Source: Pseudozobellia thermophila | GTDB taxonomy: Bacteria; Bacteroidota; Bacteroidia; Flavobacteriales; Flavobacteriaceae | Assembly: GCF_900141855.1 (NCBI RefSeq) | Contig: NZ_FQYU01000008.1 | Span: forward strand, 93,124 to 157,123 | Length of the DNA: 64,000 nucleotides | Direction of reading: 5' to 3' | Part shown: positions 58,018-64,000 of the stretch, piece by piece | Position numbering within the stretch: position 1 is the stretch's first letter | How the letters are laid out: each line of letters opens with the position of its first letter | Position numbers and translations under genes: made by a program | Notes under the pieces: generated by a model | Told to the model about the DNA's origin: nothing | Database searches by the model: none | Seen by the model: only the letters and a program-made list of their open reading frames with translations

Positions 58018-59196
58018 TTATTGTCGCCGTATTGCTTCGATGTCAACGCGTTTGCTTGGTCCATTGTTTATACTCCTCGGTCTCTTCTGATTTTGAACTG
58101 TCGATGATCTCGTTGCCTTCGGGGTCGGTCTTATAGACGATTTTTTATACCGGCGTTGGGGCTGGTTCGGGTCCCGGGGACGAATGGCGTACATACCGGC
58201 CACTTGCTCTAAATGGGCGTCCTTTGGTTTTTGTACAATGAACAAAACGTCTTCACGGCCTCCGTATTCTGTGGGTACTTTGTACAGTTTTAGCTCGGGG
58301 TCTTCATAATTGCTATATCGTTTGATGCGAATGGTATCGCCCAAGGGCATGTAGACCTCGAGGTACCACCAGCCGGCGGAATATTTATAACTGTCCAGAC
58401 CTCCTTTTTCTTCGTAATAGGTGGACTCATAGTCGATCATTTTGATTAGGCTGGTATCACGATCTTTAAAACCCTTATGGTACCATACAGGGGCCAGGTT
58501 CTCCAATTCTACCATACGGACGTCCTGGCCTTCTTTGGGGGGGTGGTTCTTTACAAAGCCATCATCAACAATGTCCAGATTGTATTTGATGAAGTACCAT
58601 TTCTTATCAATTTTAAAATAATAATTCCAAGAAGATTCATATACGTACGAAGCTTTATTATATAGTTCATTGAATTTTTTCAACCATTTTTCGGGGTCGG
58701 TTTCTTTGGCCTTAAATTCATAGGGGTTTTCTATCTCTTTATTGGAAAAAGGATCTAGGTATTTATGCTTGGAGGTATCTGAATCTATCAACCAATTTAT
58801 ATAATAGTTACTGTTCCAAAGCGTACCGTCTTTTAGTTTTGAATGGGCCTCAGTGGAATCTATTGTGTTGCCGATTAAGTCTAGTCGTAAAATATGGTAC
58901 TCAATCTTATCCTTGTCTGTGGATTTTGGTTCAAAAAAGGAATTGACAAATACTTTTTCTTGAATGGTATCCAACTCAAAATAACTTGCCTTATTTCTTA
59001 GGGGAATTATTTCTTTGACTTCGTAATTTTCACTTCCCTTATGAAGGTGTAGTTCTTTGAACTCAGAGAGATTTATAGATTGCCTCTCTCCCAAGGAGCA
59101 ACCGTTTAAACCTAATATTACGGATACACGAAGAATAAGCTTTGCATTCTGCTTTATGAAGTAAATTGCCTTGGCTATTTTTTGTCCTTTTTCCAT
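58018..59196 (-). CDS. Candidate T6SS immunity lipoprotein, copy 2, 3' frameshift
   Basis: 392 residues as read, lipobox LILRVSVILGLNGCS. The N half differs from its paralogues; the C half is shared (VRMVELENLAPVWYHKGFKD and AGWWYLEVYMPLGDTIRIKR). After RPRDPNQPQRRYKK the frame departs from copies 1 and 3: a T run at 58141-58146 has six T where the paralogues have TTTTCT, a one-base loss. Restoring it would give IVYKTDPEGNEIID and a normal stop at 58043-58045. The present tail (SSIRPTPKATRSSTVQ) is therefore abnormal. It overlaps copy 1 by 22 bp. Confidence 0.6.
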   Translation of the reverse strand: MEKGQKIAKAIYFIKQNAKLILRVSVILGLNGCSLGERQSINLSEFKELHLHKGSENYEVKEIIPLRNKASYFELDTIQEKVFVNSFFEPKSTDKDKIEYHILRLDLIGNTIDSTEAHSKLKDGTLWNSNYYINWLIDSDTSKHKYLDPFSNKEIENPYEFKAKETDPEKWLKKFNELYNKASYVYESSWNYYFKIDKKWYFIKYNLDIVDDGFVKNHPPKEGQDVRMVELENLAPVWYHKGFKDRDTSLIKMIDYESTYYEEKGGLDSYKYSAGWWYLEVYMPLGDTIRIKRYSNYEDPELKLYKVPTEYGGREDVLFIVQKPKDAHLEQVAGMYAIRPRDPNQPQRRYKKSSIRPTPKATRSSTVQNQKRPRSINNGPSKRVDIEAIRRQ

Positions 59197-60305
59197 TGTT
59201 TGTACTCCTCGGTCTCTATGGATCTTGAACGGTCGATGGTTTCATTACCTTCGGAATCGGTCTTATAGACTATTTTCTTGTAGCGGCGTTGGGGCTGGTT
59301 CGGGTCTCGGGGGCGGATGGCGTACATGCCCCCTACCTGTTCGGGGAATAGTTCTTCGGGTTTTTGGACGATGAACAGAACATCTTCACGGCCACCGTAT
59401 TCTTTGGGCACTTTGTACAGTTTTAGCTCGGGGTCTTCATAATTGCTATATCGTTTGATGCGAATGGTGTCACCTAAGGGCATCGGTATTTCCAAATACC
59501 ACCAGCCGGCCGAAAAGCCGTATTGATTGAGGCCTTGATCTACTTTTTCGAAGTATGTAGATTCATAGTCTACCATTTTGATGAGGCTGGTATCACGATC
59601 TTTAAATCCTTTGTGGTACCATACAGGGGCCAGGTTCTCCAATTCTACCATACGAACGTCTGAATCTTCTTTGGGAGGGTATTGTTGTTTAAAATTATCT
59701 GGGAGACCCTCCAAATTGGCTTCCATGAAATACCATTTGTTATCTAATTTAAAATAGTAAAACCTCATAAAAATATATATATATTGGGCTTTTTGATATA
59801 GCTCTTTAAATTTTGCTAACCACTTTTCAGGATCTTTTTCGCTGACTTGAAATGTATGAGGGGTATCAATTATTTTTTTGGAAAAAGGATCAATATATTT
59901 ATGCTTGGCCGTATCCCCATTGATAATCCAATTGTTATAGGCATTAGTCTCCCATGCTGTTCCATCTTTTAACACTCTACCTGAAACACGTCTCTTTTTT
60001 ATGGTTGAGCCCAATAAATCCGCTATATAAGTTCCAGATATATCAGATGAATTTCCTTTAATTTCATATGCTCTAATCAGTACAGTTGCTGTGGTTGTAT
60101 CGATTGCAATCTTTATAGATTCTGTTCTACCAAAGAAGTCCGACACTTCAGCTTTTTTTCCTACAATTTCAATTATCTCATAGTTTTCGCTACCAGGATT
60201 ATTGTTCAACTCTTGAAAATTTTTGAATTCTACAATTTGTGATTTCATATGACAACCCGAAAGGCTAAAAATCAATATTATTAGTATTGTTATTTTTTGA
60301 AACAT
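59175..60305 (-). CDS. Candidate T6SS immunity lipoprotein, copy 1
   Basis: 376 residues from ATG 60305 (MFQKITILIILIFSLSGCHM, lipobox Cys18). It begins 1 bp after the effector stop, so it is the most likely cognate immunity protein. Shared features: DPFSKKIIDTPHTFQVSEKD, ANLEGLPDNFKQQYPPKEDS, LAPVWYHKGFKDRDTSLIKM, and the ending TEEYKQWKKDKK. The N-terminal third is specific to this copy. Role inferred from place and lipoprotein nature; no homologue of known structure is recalled. Confidence 0.65.
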   Translation of the reverse strand: MFQKITILIILIFSLSGCHMKSQIVEFKNFQELNNNPGSENYEIIEIVGKKAEVSDFFGRTESIKIAIDTTTATVLIRAYEIKGNSSDISGTYIADLLGSTIKKRRVSGRVLKDGTAWETNAYNNWIINGDTAKHKYIDPFSKKIIDTPHTFQVSEKDPEKWLAKFKELYQKAQYIYIFMRFYYFKLDNKWYFMEANLEGLPDNFKQQYPPKEDSDVRMVELENLAPVWYHKGFKDRDTSLIKMVDYESTYFEKVDQGLNQYGFSAGWWYLEIPMPLGDTIRIKRYSNYEDPELKLYKVPKEYGGREDVLFIVQKPEELFPEQVGGMYAIRPRDPNQPQRRYKKIVYKTDSEGNETIDRSRSIETEEYKQWKKDKK

Positions 60306-60306
60306 A

Positions 60307-62814
60307 TTATTCGTTGTCAAAGCTTTGAATATACTTTTGTATTTTTTCGATTTCTTGGTTAGTGGGCATTTTCATTTCAGTAGCCTTTCTTAAGTGTTCA
60401 GGAACACTATCACCTATTTGTTTCATTAATTTCTCAAAGGCCGCAATTTCCTTGTCCGAACGTTTTGGTTCATCGTATAGCTGTTTTTTTGCTTCACCAT
60501 CATTATGTACATAGGCGTTGATGACATTTTGGATATAATCGGTATTGGCAATCGTTGTATCAATCAAAACATTCATTCCATCCCCGTCTACATAATTTTT
60601 TGCTTCAATTCGTTCTTGTTCTTTCCATGCTTCCTTTTCTTCATCGTTCAAATCTTTGATTTCTTTTGGAGTTTTGGAATACTCCACCCTATAAAATTTG
60701 CTTTCCCCGGCTTTTTTGATGCGTTCCCAAATGCTGGTATTGCCAAGGGAATCTTCAAAATACTTGCTTTCAAGAATTTTTTCATTATGAATAAATTCAA
60801 CCGGGCTAAAGTGGGCATAGAGGTCGGCAATTTGAATACGGGCATAATGATAGACTACCATTCTATATGCTTTTTTTAATTGTTGACTTTTAACGACCTC
60901 CTTTCCCTTTTTGTACAAGGGGGAAATTAAAAATTCTGTTAAGGTCATTTTGCGTCCCGTAAGTCTTTCATATTCTTTTTTTAAGCGTTTGTATTTGGCC
61001 ATGGCATTGCCCCAGTCAATGGCTATACTCCTATAGTCATTCCACGTCTCTATTTTGACTCCATCTTTGGCTTTTTTGTCTTCTTTTGCATTTAGGCGAG
61101 GAACAGCAGCATACGGGGGTATCACTAAAAAGCCTCCTTCCTTCAACTCCACGATTTCCTTGCCTTGGTCTTTAGCATAATGAGCGGGAACTTGATTACT
61201 AAAAAATTCAACGCTAAATAAGGTGCTGTCTATTTTAGGGTCACAGGCACTATCTATCTCTGGAATATCCCCATCCCTACAAACGATATCTGCATGATCG
61301 TTGGTAAATGTGAACTGTACCGCACGTTCTTTAATGGCATTGAAGTCGGTGATAGCCTTTACATGTTCGTAGATACCTCTTTTATTTCTTAATTTATGGT
61401 GTTCCTGGCTAAATAGTTCCGAGATGCCGTTCAGGTACTTTAAAATATTATAATCTTCTTTATTAGCTCTGATTTGCTTAACAACAGTATTTACTTTACC
61501 CAATTTTCCGCCAAATAAAAATAATCCCTTATCTAGGATGGATATGGTATCCCAAAAATCACTGTCCGCATGAAAATGTTGTGTCCTGGCCTTGATGAAT
61601 TTATCATATTCATGGTCCCATAGGTTTTTAGGTTGGTGTACGCCCAGAAATATCAGATTGAGGGGTATTTGTTCCCACCCCAGTTCGTTGGCATATTTCA
61701 TTGCACCCAAGGCAAAACCCACACCGGGGGCATTGCCCTGACTGTGCATGACTATGGTTATGGGTTTATAGGCAGGTGAGTAGCTCTCGATATAGGGTAC
61801 TTTTTCCTTGGTCTCGTCGACTTCATCCTTCGGGATGATTCCCCATTGGTACATGGCCCAATGATACCCTTGGGCAATACCATGGTCCATGCGATGGGCG
61901 GCATTGGATCCCAGGCCATGGGATCCGTTTAAAAAGTGTTCGCGGTTCTCTGCGTTAAAATATTTGGCATAGGTTTGTGAACCCCTGTGAAAATTACCAA
62001 TTTGGTTCCAATAGCCCCAAAATGTATCTTTTATTTCTTCCGATGTAAACTCTGGGACAGATTTTAAAACGGTCGGAAGATTAATTTTCATTTCTTGGAT
62101 AATCGGCACCGTTAAGGGTATGGGACTTAACGGGGGGACCACCGGAGATGTACGTAAGGGAAAAGGAGCTAAATTGGGAATGTTTCTTATCAGCTCCTTT
62201 TTCAAAGCTTCCCTTCTTTCCTTTGCATCTGCCTGATCTTTTTTTATTTTGGCATTAATATTTTCCAGTTCAAGAGGGGTCAGCATGTCATCGGGATCCA
62301 ATTTATCGTCTTCATTCATATTATGGCCCCTTCTTAGTCCAGGATCGGGTTCATCCGGGTTGAAATCCAAAAGTGCATTGAGAGTGCCTCCCATAGAAGA
62401 ACTTAAATACCCGTTGGCAAAAATAATTTCCCCTTTTAACTCAGGGTATTTATCATCAAGTTCAGGTTCCTTTTTACCCGTTCCTACTAAATCTTGTCCT
62501 ACATCCTTGATGGTTATCGTTCCACCTTTTTCACATTGTATTTTCGAATCGGCCATTAAAAAGGTCTTATCGCCCATGGTCGATTTCTTGCTCGTCAGTC
62601 GCCACTCTTTAAATACAGGGGAACAAGGCGGGTTGGGTGAAGAGCAAGTACAAGATCCAAAAAAAGGAGGCTTCAGCATCTTATCTTTATTGGTGGCTTT
62701 CAATTTTTTCTTGACTCTTACCTTTTGTTGTGAGGTCACGACCAGTTCCCCTGGGGCAGTTCCCAATGTGCATTCCAGTTGTGCCCCCTCCACTACGTAA
62801 TCCCGTCTTGCCAT
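60307..62814 (-). CDS. T6SS effector: DUF4280 (PAAR-like) tip plus lipase-like domain
   Basis: 835 residues. The DUF4280 domain (about 1-115) starts RRDYVVEGAQLECTLGTAPG, with CTCSSPNPPCSP and GDKTFLMADSKIQCEKGGT, as in PAAR-like spike tips. A linker rich in Pro and acidic residues (115-235) leads to an alpha/beta-hydrolase-like region: ITIVMHSQGNAPGVGFALGA with likely Ser358, and HADSDFWDT and FTNDHADIVCRDG as possible acid/His sites. The C-terminal tail (about 690-835) is the part copied at 57450-57986. Likely a phospholipase delivered by VgrG. The nucleophile elbow has Met where GxSxG has the first Gly. Confidence 0.75.
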   Translation of the reverse strand: MARRDYVVEGAQLECTLGTAPGELVVTSQQKVRVKKKLKATNKDKMLKPPFFGSCTCSSPNPPCSPVFKEWRLTSKKSTMGDKTFLMADSKIQCEKGGTITIKDVGQDLVGTGKKEPELDDKYPELKGEIIFANGYLSSSMGGTLNALLDFNPDEPDPGLRRGHNMNEDDKLDPDDMLTPLELENINAKIKKDQADAKERREALKKELIRNIPNLAPFPLRTSPVVPPLSPIPLTVPIIQEMKINLPTVLKSVPEFTSEEIKDTFWGYWNQIGNFHRGSQTYAKYFNAENREHFLNGSHGLGSNAAHRMDHGIAQGYHWAMYQWGIIPKDEVDETKEKVPYIESYSPAYKPITIVMHSQGNAPGVGFALGAMKYANELGWEQIPLNLIFLGVHQPKNLWDHEYDKFIKARTQHFHADSDFWDTISILDKGLFLFGGKLGKVNTVVKQIRANKEDYNILKYLNGISELFSQEHHKLRNKRGIYEHVKAITDFNAIKERAVQFTFTNDHADIVCRDGDIPEIDSACDPKIDSTLFSVEFFSNQVPAHYAKDQGKEIVELKEGGFLVIPPYAAVPRLNAKEDKKAKDGVKIETWNDYRSIAIDWGNAMAKYKRLKKEYERLTGRKMTLTEFLISPLYKKGKEVVKSQQLKKAYRMVVYHYARIQIADLYAHFSPVEFIHNEKILESKYFEDSLGNTSIWERIKKAGESKFYRVEYSKTPKEIKDLNDEEKEAWKEQERIEAKNYVDGDGMNVLIDTTIANTDYIQNVINAYVHNDGEAKKQLYDEPKRSDKEIAAFEKLMKQIGDSVPEHLRKATEMKMPTNQEIEKIQKYIQSFDNE

Positions 62815-62822
62815 AATTCAAT

Positions 62823-63062
62823 TTATTTTTTTTTTGAAGTTTTTATAAAGTAAATACTCGTCAATAGTATTGTAAAAGCGAGACCACCCAAAGCTCCAGG
62901 AATTATGCATGCGGCCATAGCTAAGAGTACGAACATCCCAGATCCTTCGGCAAGATGGTTTCCTATTAAATACCCAAGTATAATGCCAATGAACGCACCA
63001 ATTAGGACACCTGTGATGTTGAACAGTATTGAGCCAATTACTCCAATTTCTTTTTTGGCCAT
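62823..63062 (-). CDS. Small two-helix membrane protein in the T6SS module
   Basis: 79 residues. Two glycine-rich membrane segments: ILFNITGVLIGAFIGIILGY and MAACIIPGALGGLAFTILLT, with basic ends (MAKKE and KTSKKK). No family recognised. It lies between vgrG (62 bp) and the effector gene (8 bp). Possibly an extra immunity or accessory protein; nothing in it proves a role. Confidence 0.6.
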   Translation of the reverse strand: MAKKEIGVIGSILFNITGVLIGAFIGIILGYLIGNHLAEGSGMFVLLAMAACIIPGALGGLAFTILLTSIYFIKTSKKK

Positions 63063-63124
63063 TTGAACGTTAGGTTAATAAATTTGATTGATTCTTTCTA
63101 TCACATTGAATAAGACTATGGTGG

Positions 63125-64000
63125 TCAATCCCCATAATCCACGGCTTCCTTACTTTGCAGGGTAAGTTTTCCTTTGCTGTCGATCAGCATTTCCCCTTGA
63201 TTGGTCTGTACAAAAGATTCCCCGGAAATCTGCTCTAACTTTTTGCCAATACTGATTTCTTTATTGTCAAAGACCCGTTCGATTCTATTTTTGGTATCTG
63301 TCTCGTAATTTTTCTTGACCGATACCTTTTTATTGCCCCCGATTTCCACATCCATATTTTCCTGTACGTTGAAACGTACGTTTTTGGCATTGAACTCCAT
63401 GTCGCCTTGGGCGCTTAGGGTCATTTTCCCTTCCGTGGTATTAATATGGATACTGTTGCCGTTTTTATCTTGGATGGTAATCATTTCCCCGCCATCGGTA
63501 TCGTTCAATTCTATGATGTGGCCACTTCTTGTCTTGATGGCCTTGATGTTGTTGTCGGCATCGGCAAAGCCGCTATGGGCACTGCTGTTAAAGCCGGCAC
63601 TGAGTACAAAGGGTTTTTCGGGGTTGTCGGCCTCGAAGCCGACCAAGACCTCTTCCTCCTTTTCGGGGATGAAGTAAAAGCCCTTTCCGCTACCGGAGTA
63701 GGGGGTGGCCATCTTGATCCAGGGGGTACTGGTGCCCATGGCCCTTTGCCAGGGGAACTGTACCTTGATACGTCCGAGTCCTTCCGGATCGGCATTGTCG
63801 AGTACCCAACCTCGTTGTGCGCCCGATCGGGGCGCTGCAAAGCTGTTGGAGTAGGGCAGGTGCTCGGTGCCCTCGGGTACGCCCTCGAACTCGTTGCGGT
63901 AGTGCCCGCTATGGTCGAAGCGGTGCACGACCTTGGTGATGTCATAGGAACCGTAGGGGTCCTTTTTCGTCTGGTCGGAGAAGTTGAGCCCTTCCAAGAT
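63125..64000 (-). CDS. vgrG: VgrG spike protein (5' end outside window)
   Basis: VgrG trimer forms the T6SS spike that carries PAAR-tipped effectors. About 291 codons of the C-terminal part are seen. Gp5 OB-fold: QRGWVLDNADPEGLGRIKVQ, FPWQRAMGTSTPWIKMATPY, EEEVLVGFEADNPEKPFVLS. The needle repeats follow: SIHINTTEGKMTLSAQGDME, NVRFNVQENMDVEIGGNKKV. The frame continues past base 64000 (the TTG at 63995-63997 is inside the domain), so the N-terminal gp27-like part is off-window. Confidence 0.93.
   Translation of the reverse strand: MLEGLNFSDQTKKDPYGSYDITKVVHRFDHSGHYRNEFEGVPEGTEHLPYSNSFAAPRSGAQRGWVLDNADPEGLGRIKVQFPWQRAMGTSTPWIKMATPYSGSGKGFYFIPEKEEEVLVGFEADNPEKPFVLSAGFNSSAHSGFADADNNIKAIKTRSGHIIELNDTDGGEMITIQDKNGNSIHINTTEGKMTLSAQGDMEFNAKNVRFNVQENMDVEIGGNKKVSVKKNYETDTKNRIERVFDNKEISIGKKLEQISGESFVQTNQGEMLIDSKGKLTLQSKEAVDYGD

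Larger units (their letters stand above)
56343..59700 (-). repeat. Triplicated 3' halves of the lipoprotein genes
   Basis: Three segments, about 56343-56840, 58046-58540 and 59183-59690, share long runs of identical bases (for example the blocks encoding VRMVELENLAPVWYHKGFKD and RPRDPNQPQRRYKK). The 5' halves of the same genes are diverged. This mosaic suggests duplication followed by gene conversion or recombination over the shared halves. Confidence 0.75.

Overview
This 64 kb window comes from a member of the Bacteroidota, almost certainly a marine-type Flavobacteriaceae. The evidence is the gene order (S10-spc-alpha ribosomal cluster with secY-infA-rpmJ and no adk or map, followed by carA, eno and gltA), TAnnTTTG-like -7 promoter elements, the near absence of Shine-Dalgarno sequences, and family signatures such as DUF5686, CtlX, YHYH lipoproteins, LytS/LytTR pairs and outer-membrane beta-barrel TonB-type receptors. 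I cannot fix the genus by eye. No rRNA, tRNA or CRISPR array was seen.

Layout. 1-12.9 kb: the ribosomal protein supercluster (rplD, cut by the window edge, to rplQ), with structured leaders before rpsD and rplQ and a strong terminator. 12.9-18.6 kb: carA, eno, a GT5 glycogen/starch synthase and citrate synthase. 18.6-21.0 kb: two arginine-deiminase-superfamily hydrolases (DDAH-like and CtlX) around an ACT-domain gene. 21.0-26.9 kb: a leftward SCO / YwqK / YHYH / membrane protein / YHYH set, divergent from a LytS-LytTR two-component pair, which looks like an envelope metal or redox module. 26.9-29.7 kb: a phosphotriesterase-like enzyme, a DUF3050 protein and a methyltransferase.

29.7-34.6 kb is a strongly AT-rich island with a tight three-gene operon: a C5-cytosine DNA methyltransferase, a cytoplasmic protein with two GHKL ATPase domains (MORC/Hsp90-like at the N end, histidine-kinase-like at the C end), and a receiver domain fused to a C-terminal region with a HEPN-type RNxxxH motif. 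No restriction endonuclease is present. I read it as a candidate methylation-linked phosphorelay defence system, and it is the main discovery candidate here.

34.6-49.4 kb is mostly housekeeping: an RluA-type pseudouridine synthase, a methyltransferase, a CNT nucleoside transporter, a bifunctional-nuclease-family protein, etfA/etfB, pdhB, a DUF5686 outer-membrane protein, soluble and membrane-bound pyrophosphatases, a GHL10-type secreted protein and a GNAT enzyme. A perfect 24-bp palindrome lies between etfB and pdhB. 49.7-54.3 kb: an outer-membrane receptor divergent from a second LytS-LytTR pair, with three repeats phased at 21 bp between them. 54.3-55.3 kb holds a small pseudogene and otherwise no gene.

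55.3-64 kb: an isolated TraN-like (DUF4138) gene, then a leftward type VI secretion module: VgrG (cut by the window edge), a two-helix membrane protein, a DUF4280 (PAAR-like)-lipase effector, and three mosaic paralogous lipoproteins (candidate immunity proteins). One lipoprotein has a 3' frameshift, and a start-less copy of the effector tail lies between two of them.
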